Notes: generated by a model not told the origin, from the letters alone. Numbered from the stretch's first letter, positions 1 to 8,260 are shown. The stretch is 64,000 nucleotides of DNA from Candidatus Aquidulcis sp. (GCA_020723345.1 DYJA01000029.1:1-64000); one strand, 5' to 3'. Translations and numbers: made by a program.

Positions 1-1
1 T

Positions 2-1042
2 TGCAATCGCGTCTGGCACTCTGGTATTCGATTTTTAAGGTGCGGAAAACAGGCTGAGACGTACGAAAGTTGGCAGTGGCGCGTCGAAGCGTGGTGTCAC
101 ACTCTTTACATGGCGGGGTTCCGCCCGCGCCATCGCGTCTTTCTCCCCTTTGGCTACAACGTCTACGTCGCGTTTTGGGAGGCGCACTACTCCTGCGAGA
201 AACTGGGTTGCGAAGTCATCCCCGGCGGCGCGCTGGATACTAAGGGTCGGATCCACAAAATCATCGAAACCCGCGCGAACGCGATCATGAATACGCCCAC
301 GTACGGTTTGCACCTTGCAGAGGAAGCGCAGAAACTGGGCATCGATCCGAAATCACTTGGGATCGAACGAATGCTCTGCGCGGGCGAACCAATGCCGAAT
401 GCCACGCGCAAACGATTGGAAGAACTGTTCGGCTGCCTGACCTTCGATCACATCGGCGGGACCGAACCGTGCGGCTGGGCGGGCATGTGCGAAATGCAGG
501 ATGGAATGCACATCGTCGAACCCTTCTTCTTGGTGGAAATCCTCGATTGCGAAACGCTCGACCGCGAAGTGGAAGAAGGCGAGATGGGCGTCGCCGTCGT
601 AACGCCGCTGGGGCGACGATCAATGCCGCTCATTCGTTTCAACACCAAGGATTTGGTGATCAAAGGAAAATCCTCGTGCGCGTGCGGACGAACCTCGCAA
701 AAGATCCAAGAGGTCGTCGGACGCGTCGACGACTTGCGCAAGATCCGCGGCGTCCTCTTCTCTCCCATATCCGTCGAGGAGGTGATCCGCGAGAAATTCC
801 CGGATGTAGTCGAGTACGAAATTCAGGTCGAGCGCAAGGGGACGATGGACGAAATTCCGCTGCGGATCGAATTGCTGCCGCGCCTGACCCAGACGGAGAT
901 AGATTGCCTCACGCGGCAACTGGGTGAACGACTGAAAGTCAAAACCAATTTGAATTTTCGAATCAAGGTCGAACCCTTTGGCACACTGCCCCGCTACACG
1001 CTCAAGGCATCCCGCTTTAAGGATCTGAGGGAGCAAAAATGA
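2..1042 (+). CDS. PaaK-type phenylacetate--CoA ligase family protein, 5' end cut by window
   Basis: This is an ANL-superfamily acyl-CoA ligase of the phenylacetate-CoA ligase branch. Members adenylate an aromatic or other carboxylic acid and transfer it to CoA in the cytoplasm. The frame is open to the window edge, so the N-terminus is missing; the first internal Met is at 110. Visible family features are an HIGGTEPCGW block, an RFNTKD motif, a CACG zinc-like pair and a C-terminal subdomain with VGRVDD. The conserved SGT-SG loop near the edge seems split between two frames around base 20, which may mean a one-base deletion. The stop overlaps the next start (ATGA). The substrate cannot be read from the sequence; the neighbouring oxidoreductase and branched-chain-type transporter suggest an organic acid. 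Confidence 0.8.
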   Translation, partial: CNRVWHSGIRFLRCGKQAETYESWQWRVEAWCHTLYMAGFRPRHRVFLPFGYNVYVAFWEAHYSCEKLGCEVIPGGALDTKGRIHKIIETRANAIMNTPTYGLHLAEEAQKLGIDPKSLGIERMLCAGEPMPNATRKRLEELFGCLTFDHIGGTEPCGWAGMCEMQDGMHIVEPFFLVEILDCETLDREVEEGEMGVAVVTPLGRRSMPLIRFNTKDLVIKGKSSCACGRTSQKIQEVVGRVDDLRKIRGVLFSPISVEEVIREKFPDVVEYEIQVERKGTMDEIPLRIELLPRLTQTEIDCLTRQLGERLKVKTNLNFRIKVEPFGTLPRYTLKASRFKDLREQK

Positions 1043-1206
1043 TCGATCAGATTCGCCGCGAGATCGAAACGATCGAAGCAAGCGCGACGCGGCTAAGAAT
1101 GTTGGCGCAAGATAATCCGGCGATTCGAAAGAACGTCGAGATACTATTGACGTTCGTCTACTTGTTGAAATTCATCACCCCAGAGACGACTGAGGAGAAG
1201 AACTGA
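1039..1206 (+). CDS. 55-aa hypothetical protein, translationally coupled on both sides
   Basis: This short frame begins with an ATG that overlaps the stop of the CoA ligase (ATGA at 1039-1042). It ends with a TGA that overlaps the start of the molybdopterin oxidoreductase (TGATG at 1204-1208). The 55-residue product starts MIDQIRREIETIE and is predominantly helical, with a hydrophobic stretch ILLTFVYLLKFI near the C-terminus. I do not recognise a family. The double overlap is strong evidence for translation and suggests a small partner or chaperone-like subunit of its neighbours, but the function is unknown. Confidence 0.65.
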   Translation: MIDQIRREIETIEASATRLRMLAQDNPAIRKNVEILLTFVYLLKFITPETTEEKN

Positions 1207-3293
1207 TGGAAGCGGTTACGCAGGTGCGTACAGTGTGCCGCAGTTGTCACGGCGGCTGCGGCGTCATCGCGCACGTGAAAGATAACAAGGTCATCAAAGT
1301 CGAAGGCGATCCCAGTTCGCCGATCAGCCACGGCACGTTGTGCGCGAAAGGTCTAGCGATCACGCAACTGGTCTATCACCCCGACCGGATCACGCATCCG
1401 ATGAAAAAGACGGACGCGGGTTGGGCGCGGATAACCTGGGATGAGGCGCTCGATACGATCGCGAACAAATTCAAGCGGGTGATCGCGGAGTACGGTCCCG
1501 AATCCATCGTCGTCAGTCAGGGCACGGGACGCGATTACGAAAGCCATTTGTATCGTTTCGCGAATCTGTTGGGGACGCCCAACGTCCTTACCGCCGGGCA
1601 CATGTGTTACGTTTCCCGCGTCGCGTCCACGCTGATTACCTGCGGCACGCTGCCCGTCGCCGATTACATGGGCGGTCCAAAACTGATCGTGTTGTGGGGC
1701 GTCAATCCGCTGTGGACGAATCCCGACGAATACAAAGGCGAGGTGTTTTGGCAAGCGTACGAAAAAGGGGCGAAATTGATGGTTGTCGATCCGCGCAAGG
1801 GATTCACGGCGGAGAAAGCCGATCTGTGGCTGCAAATTCGTCCGGGTACTGATGCCGCGCTCGTCCTGGGATTTCACTCGGTTATCATCGAGGAAGAATT
1901 GTACGACAAGGAATTCGTCGCGAACTACGTACACGGCTGGGACGCGTTCAAAGATCGCGTAAAAGAGTACTCGCTCGATCGCGTGCAAGAGATCACCTGG
2001 ATCGACAAGAACCTGATTCGGCAAGCCGCGCGGATGTACGCGACGACCAAGCCCGCGGCGATTCATTGGGGCGTGCCGACGGAGCAGACGAACAACTGCG
2101 TCAGTTACACGCGCGCCGCGACCGGACTGATGGCGATCACCGGCAATCTTGATGCGCCCGGCGGCAACGCGCTTTTTGTGAATCCGCCGACGCGCACCGT
2201 CGCCGAATTCGCGCAGCACAAGGCGCTCTCCCCGGAGCAGCAGAAAAAACGTTTGGGCGGCGAGCAGTTCAAACTCGGCGCGCGCGTCGCGCTGATCAAT
2301 CCAAAGAAGGCGTGGGACGCGATGCTGACGGGCAAACCCTATCCGCTCAAGGCGGGAATTCTGTGCGGCACGAATCCCGTCGTCACGCGCGCGAACGCCA
2401 AGGAAGCGTACGCGGCGTTGAGCAAAATCGAATTTCTCGCGGTCATCGATTTCTTCATGACTCCCACCGCCGACCTGGCGCATATTTTTCTGCCGTCGGG
2501 CACCTGGCTCGAGCAAAATCATATCGCGGATAATTGGAAGCGGCACGGCTATGTGCTCGCGCGCCAAAAGGCGGTCCAGGTTGACGAGTGCTGGCAGGAT
2601 CACAAGATTTTCATGGAACTCGGCAAGCGCATGGGGCAACAGTGGTGGGACACCGTCGAGCAGGCGTTGGATTATTTGCTCGAACCCGCAGGCATAACCT
2701 GGGAGCAATTCAAAGACAAGGGCTATTTACGCGGCGAGATGGTGTATCACAAGTACAAGCAGCGCGGGTTTTCGACGCCGACGAAAAAAGTGGAACTCTA
2801 TTCGACGATCATGGAGAAATGGGGTTACGACCCCTTGCCGAAATACGTCGAAGTGCCTGAAAGTCCGATTTCGAAACCCGAAGTCGCGAAAAAATTCCCG
2901 TACATTCTCGACGCGGGCTTGCGAACTCCGACGTTCTTCCATTCCGCGAATCGCCAGGTGCCGTGGCTCCGCGAAATCCGCGAGTTCCCGATCGTCGAGA
3001 TTCATCCCGCAACCGCGCAAAAACACAACATCGCCGAAGGCGATTGGGTGTACATCGAGTCGCCGCGCGGACGGATCAAGCAGCGCGCGCGCCTCAACGA
3101 GGGCATCCATCCCCAGGTGATCGTCGCCGAGCACGGCTGGTTCTACCCGGAAATGAAAGAAGACGGTCACGGCTGGAATATTTCCAACGTCAACCTCCTG
3201 ACCGATAACGCTTACGAAACGCTCGACCCGGCGATGGGCTCCACCAATCTGCGCGTGTGTTTGTGCAACATCGCGCGGTGCGATGACGCGTAG
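1206..3293 (+). CDS. Molybdopterin (bis-MGD) oxidoreductase, catalytic subunit
   Basis: A 695-residue enzyme of the DMSO-reductase/formate-dehydrogenase superfamily. The N-terminus carries a Cys-x2-Cys-x3-Cys-x27-Cys motif (C11, C14, C18, C46) for one [4Fe-4S] cluster. The GHMCYVSR segment places C134 where these enzymes hold the Mo or W ligand, so a Cys-ligated metal is likely. The C-terminal molybdopterin-dinucleotide domain is present (about 575-690, with the EIHPATAQKH segment). There is no Tat signal, so the protein should be cytoplasmic. The partner electron carrier is the four-cluster ferredoxin just downstream. The substrate is unknown; linkage to a CoA ligase suggests oxidation or reduction of an organic acid or aldehyde. 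Confidence 0.88.
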   Translation: MEAVTQVRTVCRSCHGGCGVIAHVKDNKVIKVEGDPSSPISHGTLCAKGLAITQLVYHPDRITHPMKKTDAGWARITWDEALDTIANKFKRVIAEYGPESIVVSQGTGRDYESHLYRFANLLGTPNVLTAGHMCYVSRVASTLITCGTLPVADYMGGPKLIVLWGVNPLWTNPDEYKGEVFWQAYEKGAKLMVVDPRKGFTAEKADLWLQIRPGTDAALVLGFHSVIIEEELYDKEFVANYVHGWDAFKDRVKEYSLDRVQEITWIDKNLIRQAARMYATTKPAAIHWGVPTEQTNNCVSYTRAATGLMAITGNLDAPGGNALFVNPPTRTVAEFAQHKALSPEQQKKRLGGEQFKLGARVALINPKKAWDAMLTGKPYPLKAGILCGTNPVVTRANAKEAYAALSKIEFLAVIDFFMTPTADLAHIFLPSGTWLEQNHIADNWKRHGYVLARQKAVQVDECWQDHKIFMELGKRMGQQWWDTVEQALDYLLEPAGITWEQFKDKGYLRGEMVYHKYKQRGFSTPTKKVELYSTIMEKWGYDPLPKYVEVPESPISKPEVAKKFPYILDAGLRTPTFFHSANRQVPWLREIREFPIVEIHPATAQKHNIAEGDWVYIESPRGRIKQRARLNEGIHPQVIVAEHGWFYPEMKEDGHGWNISNVNLLTDNAYETLDPAMGSTNLRVCLCNIARCDDA

Positions 3294-3318
3294 GACAAAT
3301 TTGCAAATTTGTCCTACG
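3289..3318. repeat. 30-bp perfect palindrome at an operon junction
   Basis: A perfect 30-bp palindrome centred on an AATTTGCAAATT core with GGACA/TGTCC arms. Its left arm contains the TAG stop of the oxidoreductase (3291-3293) and its right arm ends just before the GAGGAG ribosome site of the ferredoxin. A 21-bp relative lies at 10869-10889, again overlapping a TAG stop. It looks like a dispersed palindromic repeat rather than an operator. Confidence 0.75.
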
Positions 3319-3329
3319 AGGAGAAACTG

Positions 3330-3785
3330 ATGAACAGGGTCTCGTTGTACATAGACAAGAAGAACTGCATGGGTTGTCACGCGTGCGAGGCGGCATGCAA
3401 ACAGGAGCACGGGTTGGGCGTGGGTCCGCAGTTGGTGCGCGTAATCGAAAAGGTGCCGCAGTTCATTCCGATTTATTGCCATCAATGCGGCAACGCGCCG
3501 TGCAAGCGCGCGTGTCCCGTGGATGCGATTGTGACGAACGATCTGGGTATCGTCCTGGTCGTGAAGGAGAATTGTATCGGCTGTCGCGAATGTGTGCCGG
3601 CTTGTCCGTTTGGCGCGATGCAGTTCGACGAAAAGACCGCGCTCGCGCTGATGTGCGATGTCTGCATTCACCGGCTCGCCGAGGGCAAGGCGCCCGCGTG
3701 CGCGAGCGTTTGCGCGACGCATTGCATCAGCATTGTGGGCACGCAGAAGAAAACCGCCGCGGTGTTTGAACGCGCGGCGGCGTAG
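3330..3785 (+). CDS. Four-cluster [4Fe-4S] ferredoxin subunit (DmsB/HycB type)
   Basis: A 151-residue electron-transfer protein. The start at 3330 is chosen because GAGGAG at 3318-3323 lies at proper spacing; a TTG 21 bases upstream falls inside the palindrome. Cysteines C13, C16, C19 and C23 form the first cluster motif, followed by CHQCGNAPC, a CIGCREC-x3-C group and CDVCIHR, as in the iron-sulfur subunits of DMSO-reductase-family complexes. It probably passes electrons between the upstream molybdopterin enzyme and a soluble or membrane acceptor. No membrane anchor subunit is encoded nearby. Confidence 0.9.
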   Translation: MNRVSLYIDKKNCMGCHACEAACKQEHGLGVGPQLVRVIEKVPQFIPIYCHQCGNAPCKRACPVDAIVTNDLGIVLVVKENCIGCRECVPACPFGAMQFDEKTALALMCDVCIHRLAEGKAPACASVCATHCISIVGTQKKTAAVFERAAA

Positions 3786-3786
3786 T

Positions 3787-4140
3787 ATGACCGTGTGGCA
3801 AGACCCCCAGACTGGTCTCGAATGGCAGTTGGTATCTCCAGGTGAGATGGAATGGCATCAAGCATTGGAGTACGCCAGGACGCTTGAGTTGGGTGGCAAT
3901 TCGGATTGGCGTCTACCCAGTTTGGCGGAGTTGGAATCCTTGTTGGATCGGACGCGCGGGCGTTCGGACGGCAGACCGTTGATGCGCGACGACGTTCCCT
4001 TTCGCGATCGGCGTTCGTATTGGTCGAGCACGACGTTTGAAGAGAATACGCAGTGCGCGTGGATCGTGATGTTCGACGGCGCGTATCTGCTCAGTTATCC
4101 CAAACAGAATTCTTATGCGGTTCGGTGTGTGCGTGGATGA
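3787..4140 (+). CDS. DUF1566 (Lcl_C-type) domain protein
   Basis: A 117-residue protein starting two bases after the ferredoxin stop. It has the hallmarks of the DUF1566/Lcl_C domain: an opening WQDPQTGLEW, then NSDWRLPSLAELESLLD, then YWSST and a final YAVRCVRG. These domains are related to C-type-lectin-like and sulfatase-modifying-factor folds and occur in many uncharacterised bacterial proteins. There is no signal peptide. It may simply be co-transcribed with the redox genes; no specific role can be read. Confidence 0.75.
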   Translation: MTVWQDPQTGLEWQLVSPGEMEWHQALEYARTLELGGNSDWRLPSLAELESLLDRTRGRSDGRPLMRDDVPFRDRRSYWSSTTFEENTQCAWIVMFDGAYLLSYPKQNSYAVRCVRG

Positions 4141-4182
4141 TTTGGGGTGAAGAGAAAATTCGGCGACAGGGCAGGCAGCGGT

Positions 4183-4395
4183 GGAAATGCGCCAGTGATG
4201 TTGCTCGCAACCGGGACGCGGGAGGAGGTGAGAGGAACAAGTCAAACACTTGCTGGATGATGTAGCACAGATGGCGGATTCATTCTTTCGATGGGCGCAG
4301 TCTTGTGCGATGGTCGACCGGAAAATCTGCACGCGATGATCGATGCGGCGCGGGAATCCGGCGGCTGGTTCACAACCCGCGTCCAAGCGATGTGA
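4183..4395 (+). pseudogene. Decayed C-terminal end of a UroD-family methyltransferase
   Basis: Three reading frames joined by small frameshifts reproduce the end of a uroporphyrinogen-decarboxylase-family protein. The pieces are GNAPVMLLATGTREEVR (about 4183-4233), then a helical EQVKHLLDDVAQ segment, then GGFILSMGAVLCDGRPEN leading to a final AMIDAARESGG and a TGA at 4393-4395. The order and spacing match the GN-x-P, GT-x-EEV and GGFI blocks of the family. The N-terminal two thirds are gone. An intact family member is at 34756-36003, so this is probably the relic of another corrinoid methyltransferase. Confidence 0.75.
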
Positions 4396-4396
4396 T

Positions 4397-4439
4397 GGGA
4401 AAAGCCCACGATGGGCTTTATCCCCCGACCTTTCGGTCG
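4397..4439 (+). repeat. Two adjacent stem-loops before the binding-protein gene
   Basis: The first stem pairs AAAGCCCA (4401-4408) with TGGGCTTT (4412-4419). The second pairs CGACC (4426-4430) with GGTCG (4435-4439). They lie in the leader just before the strong AAGGAGGGAGGAG ribosome site of the next gene. They could affect mRNA stability or translation; no known riboswitch pattern is seen. Confidence 0.45.
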
Positions 4440-4467
4440 AGCGATCAATCCCAAGGAGGGAGGAGAA

Positions 4468-5742
4468 ATGAAAACGTGTTCTGTCAAAAGCGCGGTGCTC
4501 ATCTTTGCGCTTGCGCTGAGCGTAGCCAGTTGCGCGCCGACGCCAACAGTCGCGCCAACCAGCGCGCCTGCACCAACGAGCGCGCCTGCGCCGACCAGCC
4601 CGCCCGCCGCGGCTGCGCCAGCCGAAATCGTGGTTGGTGGGACTCTGCCAATTACGGGGCGCTATGCGGCAGGCGGCGCGCAAGTCAAGAATGGTTACGA
4701 ACTCGCGATCGAAGCGATCAACAAAGACGGCGGTCCGATGGTCAAAGCGTTCAACAAAAAGATCCCGTTGAAATACGAAATGCTAGACGACGCCTCGGAT
4801 CCGAATCAAGCGGTCCAACGCATGGAAACCCTGTACAACGACAAGAAAGTGATCGCTTACCTCGGTGGGTTTGGCAGCGACATGCACGCGGCGTCGGCGG
4901 CGATCGCGGAAAAGAACAAAACCCCGTACCTCGGCGTGGCATTCGCGCTGTACACCATTCACCAAAAAGGGTTCAAGTACTTGTTCTCCCCATTTATCAA
5001 GTCCCCGGGTGTCGCCAAAGACCTCTTCAAGATGTTCGATACGCTCAATCCAAAACCGACCAAGTACGCCATCTTCGCGGAAAAGACGGATTGGGGCGCG
5101 GAACTGTCGGCGCTGTGGAAAGCGGAAATTCAAGCGCGCGGCTGGCAACTTGTCACCGACGAGCAATACGCGCCTGGCTCGACGGATTACACGCAGTTGA
5201 TCGCCAAAGCGCGCGATGCCGGCGCGGAAGTCCTGCTCACACTTCCTGGTCCGCCCGACGGCATCGCGATCGTCAAGCAAATGAAGGAACTCAAGTTCAA
5301 TCCCAAGGCGCAATTCTTCATGCGCGCCGCGGACTCGCCGACCTGGAGTCAAGCATTGGGCAAAGACGGCGATTTCGTTATCTTCGCGCCCGGATGGCAT
5401 CCCGCGGTCAAGTTCCCGGGGGCGGCAGAGATGAATCAGGCGCATCAAGCCAAGTATAACGGTCCGGCGCAGGCGGTAACTGGGCCCGCGTATGCCGCCG
5501 TTCAGATTCTCGCGGACGCGCTCGGACGCGCCGCGACATTGGATCGCGATGCGCTGCGCGCGGCGATTGCCGCAACGGATATGATGACGGTCGAAGGTCC
5601 CGTCAAGTTCAACGCGGACGGCACGGGTCAAGTCATCATGATCTTCGACCAATGGCAAGCCGGCAAGCAGGAATTGATTTGGCCTGTTGACCAACAGACC
5701 AAACCGTTCGCTTACCCGGCAAAGCCATTCGATCAACGCTGA
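4468..5742 (+). CDS. Branched-chain-type ABC transporter substrate-binding lipoprotein (LivK family)
   Basis: A 424-residue periplasmic-binding protein of the Peripla_BP_6 family. The start at 4468 follows a purine-rich ribosome site and gives a lipoprotein signal peptide: MKTCSVKSAV, a hydrophobic core, and the lipobox SVASC. An Ala/Pro/Thr/Ser linker follows before the domain begins near IVVGGTLPITG. It captures the solute outside the membrane and delivers it to the LivHM-type permeases encoded downstream. Family members bind branched-chain amino acids, amides or aromatic acids. The neighbouring CoA ligase favours an organic or aromatic acid here, which is an inference. Confidence 0.9.
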   Translation: MKTCSVKSAVLIFALALSVASCAPTPTVAPTSAPAPTSAPAPTSPPAAAAPAEIVVGGTLPITGRYAAGGAQVKNGYELAIEAINKDGGPMVKAFNKKIPLKYEMLDDASDPNQAVQRMETLYNDKKVIAYLGGFGSDMHAASAAIAEKNKTPYLGVAFALYTIHQKGFKYLFSPFIKSPGVAKDLFKMFDTLNPKPTKYAIFAEKTDWGAELSALWKAEIQARGWQLVTDEQYAPGSTDYTQLIAKARDAGAEVLLTLPGPPDGIAIVKQMKELKFNPKAQFFMRAADSPTWSQALGKDGDFVIFAPGWHPAVKFPGAAEMNQAHQAKYNGPAQAVTGPAYAAVQILADALGRAATLDRDALRAAIAATDMMTVEGPVKFNADGTGQVIMIFDQWQAGKQELIWPVDQQTKPFAYPAKPFDQR

Positions 5743-5743
5743 T

Positions 5744-5829
5744 TGTCATTGCGAGCGGTCGCGGCGAAGCGATCTAGGTTGCGATGTGGGGATTGCTTCG
5801 CCGCACAGAACGCTCCTCGCAAGGACATA
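5744..5829. repeat. Palindromic repeat of the GTCATTGCGAG family
   Basis: Outer arms TGTCATTGCGAG and CTCCTCGCAAGGACA are nearly complementary. Inner arms GCGGCGAAGCGATC and GATTGCTTCGCCGC pair at 13 of 14 positions. The element fills the gap between the binding-protein gene and the first ATPase gene. Related TGTCATTTCGAG palindromes lie at 33021, 39657 and 55725. Confidence 0.7.
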
Positions 5830-5840
5830 TTGACGCTGCA

Positions 5841-6575
5841 ATGTTGCTCAAAACGGAACAAGTTACAAAATTGTTCGGCGGCTTGACGGCGGTGCGCGGG
5901 GTCAACCTGTCGGTGCGCGAGGGTGAGATCCTGGGTTTGATCGGTCCGAACGGCGCGGGCAAGACGACGATGTTCAACCTGATTACCGGGTTTTATCGGA
6001 TCGACCGCGGGCGGATCTTTTTCCAGGATCGGGATATCACTCGCCTTGGACCAGCGGATCGGTGCAAACAAGGAATCGCGCGCACTTTCCAACTCGTTCG
6101 CCCGTTCCAACACATGACGCTCGGCGAGAACGTCGCGGTGGGCTGTGTCTATGGACGCGTTCCGGCGACCAGTCGCCACGACGCGGAAATGCGCGCGCGC
6201 GCGATTCTCGAACTCGTCGGCTTGGCGGATCAATTCGACGCGCCCGCGCACAATCTGACGCTGATGAATCGCAAGCGGCTGGAGTTGGCGCGCGCGCTCG
6301 CCACGCAGCCGTTTCTCTTGTTGCTCGACGAGTTTCTCGCGGGGTTGAATCCATCCGAAGTCCATGTCGCGCTGGAACTGGTGCGGCAATTGCGCGCGTC
6401 GAACATCACGCTGATTCTTGTCGAGCACATCGTCGAAGCGGTCTTTGGCGTTTCCGATCGCGTGATCGTGCTGAACGTCGGCGAGAAAATTGCGGAGGGA
6501 TCGCCCGCGCAGGTCGCGGCGGATGAGCGGGTAATCGACGCGTACCTGGGTCGAGGGTTGCACGCACATGCTTGA
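5841..6575 (+). CDS. Branched-chain-type ABC transporter ATP-binding protein (LivG-like)
   Basis: A 244-residue ABC ATPase. ATG 5841 is preferred because upstream codons lie inside the palindromic repeat. It has Walker [10 protein letters not shown], a Q-loop in RTFQLVRP, Walker B LLLLDE and the switch region VEHIVEAV. The signature segment reads [16 protein letters not shown] instead of the usual LSGGQ/LSYGQ, a variant I associate with a LivG sub-branch. Walker B is followed by FLAGLNPSE rather than the usual DEP. The C-terminus overlaps the next ATPase gene by 8 bases. It energises import together with the other Liv components. Confidence 0.9.
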   Translation: MLLKTEQVTKLFGGLTAVRGVNLSVREGEILGLIGPNGAGKTTMFNLITGFYRIDRGRIFFQDRDITRLGPADRCKQGIARTFQLVRPFQHMTLGENVAVGCVYGRVPATSRHDAEMRARAILELVGLADQFDAPAHNLTLMNRKRLELARALATQPFLLLLDEFLAGLNPSEVHVALELVRQLRASNITLILVEHIVEAVFGVSDRVIVLNVGEKIAEGSPAQVAADERVIDAYLGRGLHAHA

Positions 6576-7305
6576 AGTCAAATCGGTCAATGCCAGTTAT
6601 GGAGATTTCCAGGCGCTGTGGGATGTGTCGCTTGTAGTCAACGCCGGAGAGATCGTCGTCCTCATCGGTCCGAATGGCGCGGGCAAAACGACGTTGATGC
6701 GAACGATCGTCGGATTGCATCGCCCTTCGGCGGGCAATGTCGTTCTGGACGGACACTCCACCGCGCGGCTGGATGGTTGCGAGCTCGTCGAGCGCGGCGT
6801 CGCGCTCGTGCCCGAGGGCAGGAAATTGTTCGGCGGGATGAGCGTTTTGGAGAATCTGGAGATGGGCGCGTACACCGCGCGCGCGCGGCAGGCGCGCGCC
6901 CAGACGCTCGCGTGGGTCTGGCAAGTCTTCCCCGTGCTGGCGGAGCGACGCCGCCAGATCGCCTCGACGCTGAGCGGCGGAATGCAGCAGATGCTCGCGA
7001 TCGGTCGCGCGCTGATGAGTCTGCCGCGTTTGCTGCTGCTGGACGAACCGTCGCTGGGTCTCGCGCCCCTGATCGTGCAAAACATTTTCGACGTCGTGAA
7101 TCTGGTCAACCGCAAAGGCGTCGCCGTGCTGCTCGTCGAGCAGAACGCGCGCGCCGCGCTGGAGATCGCGCAGCGCGCGTACGTGATGGAGCGGGGACGC
7201 ATCGCGGGGCAGGGCACGGGCGCGGAATTGTTGAGCGACCCAAACGTGCGCCGCGCGTACCTGGGTTACATTTCAACTGGGAAGAATCTTGCAGAGGGGA
7301 CGTGA
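6568..7305 (+). CDS. Branched-chain-type ABC transporter ATP-binding protein (LivF-like)
   Basis: A 245-residue ABC ATPase with Walker [10 protein letters not shown], a canonical signature LSGGMQQMLAIGRAL, Walker B LLLLDEPSLGLAP and a VEQNAR switch. These are typical LivF features. It overlaps the LivG-like gene by 8 bases, suggesting translational coupling. It should pair with the LivG-like subunit as a heterodimer, so one composite ATP site may use the non-canonical LivG signature. Its TGA stop lies at the edge of the following inverted repeat. Confidence 0.92.
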   Translation: MLEVKSVNASYGDFQALWDVSLVVNAGEIVVLIGPNGAGKTTLMRTIVGLHRPSAGNVVLDGHSTARLDGCELVERGVALVPEGRKLFGGMSVLENLEMGAYTARARQARAQTLAWVWQVFPVLAERRRQIASTLSGGMQQMLAIGRALMSLPRLLLLDEPSLGLAPLIVQNIFDVVNLVNRKGVAVLLVEQNARAALEIAQRAYVMERGRIAGQGTGAELLSDPNVRRAYLGYISTGKNLAEGT

Positions 7306-7372
7306 CAAGGGACAAGTGACGAGGGAGGTCTCTTATTTCTCATCCCGTGCCGCTTGTCACTTGTCCCTTGTC
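7304..7372. repeat. Inverted repeat with 17-bp perfect arms
   Basis: GACAAGGGACAAGTGAC (7304-7320) is exactly complementary to GTCACTTGTCCCTTGTC (7356-7372), with a 35-base loop. It sits between the livF-like stop (7303-7305) and the GTG start of the livH-like gene. It resembles the stop-overlapping palindromes at 3289 and 10869 in placement, but the sequence differs. Confidence 0.75.
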
Positions 7373-7386
7373 CCTGGAGTACTCCA

Positions 7387-8259
7387 GTGACTCTAATCAT
7401 TCAGAACCTGGTGTTCGGATTGTTCGTCGGCAGCATCTACGGCATCGCCGCGGTCGGGCTGGCGCTCGTCTTCGGCGTGATGAAGATGCTGAACATCGCG
7501 CATGGCGAACTCTTGATGATCGGCGGCTATGTGAGTTTCTGGCTGTTCCACCTGGCGGGGGTGGACCCGTTCCTCTCGCTGCTCATCTCTGCGCCTTTGC
7601 TGTTCGGACTGGGTGTCGTCTTGCATCAGGTCCTCTATCGCCACATTGCCCGGTTCGAAACGGAACAGAAGATCAAGAATTCGATGCTGGTCAGTTTCGG
7701 ATTGGTCTTGATCCTGCAGAATCTGGCGCAGCAAATGTGGACGGCGGACGAGCGCTCGATCCAGACCGCGTACTCCGGAGTGGGCGCGGATGTGCTGGGA
7801 GTCGCCTTGCCGTACACGCGGATGGCGAACCTGGGTCTCGCACTGCTCGTCGTCATCGGACTGCATTTGTTCTTGTCGCGCACGTACCTTGGCAAAGCGA
7901 TTCGCGCGACCGCGGATGAATGGGAATCGGCGATTCTCGTCGGAGTGAACATCCGGCAGACTTTTCTGATCACCTTCGGTCTGAGCGCGAGCTTGGCGGC
8001 GATCGCGGGCGCGTTGGTCGTGGTCGGTTACGGACTCTCGCCTTCCATCGGTTTGGCGTGGACGCTCAAGGCGCTCGTCGTCGTGGTGTTGGCGGGGACA
8101 GGGAGTGTTTTTGGAGTCGTTCCGGCAGGACTCTTGTTGGGCTTGGGAGAAGCGGTCAGCGGTATTATTGCGGGTCCGGCGTATCGCGAGGTTTTCGGGT
8201 TGTTGATCTTCGTCGCGATCCTGGTCGTCCGACCGCAAGGTTTGTTTGGGAGAGCGTAA
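7387..8259 (+). CDS. Branched-chain-type ABC transporter permease (LivH-like)
   Basis: A 290-residue integral membrane protein with about eight hydrophobic segments. It has the family blocks FGLFVGSIYGIAAVGLALVF and MLNIAHGELLMIGGY near the N-terminus, and a GSVFGVVPAGLLLGLGEA loop near the end. GTG 7387 is chosen as start because it begins exactly at the conserved N-terminus and follows a TGGAG site. It forms the membrane channel with the LivM-like protein immediately downstream. Confidence 0.9.
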   Translation: MTLIIQNLVFGLFVGSIYGIAAVGLALVFGVMKMLNIAHGELLMIGGYVSFWLFHLAGVDPFLSLLISAPLLFGLGVVLHQVLYRHIARFETEQKIKNSMLVSFGLVLILQNLAQQMWTADERSIQTAYSGVGADVLGVALPYTRMANLGLALLVVIGLHLFLSRTYLGKAIRATADEWESAILVGVNIRQTFLITFGLSASLAAIAGALVVVGYGLSPSIGLAWTLKALVVVVLAGTGSVFGVVPAGLLLGLGEAVSGIIAGPAYREVFGLLIFVAILVVRPQGLFGRA

Positions 8260-8260
8260 A

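Noticed and set aside
1353-2708. 451-codon open frame on the minus strand
   Set aside because: It is antisense to the well-supported molybdopterin oxidoreductase; its product is Arg-rich with no recognisable domain and no ribosome site.
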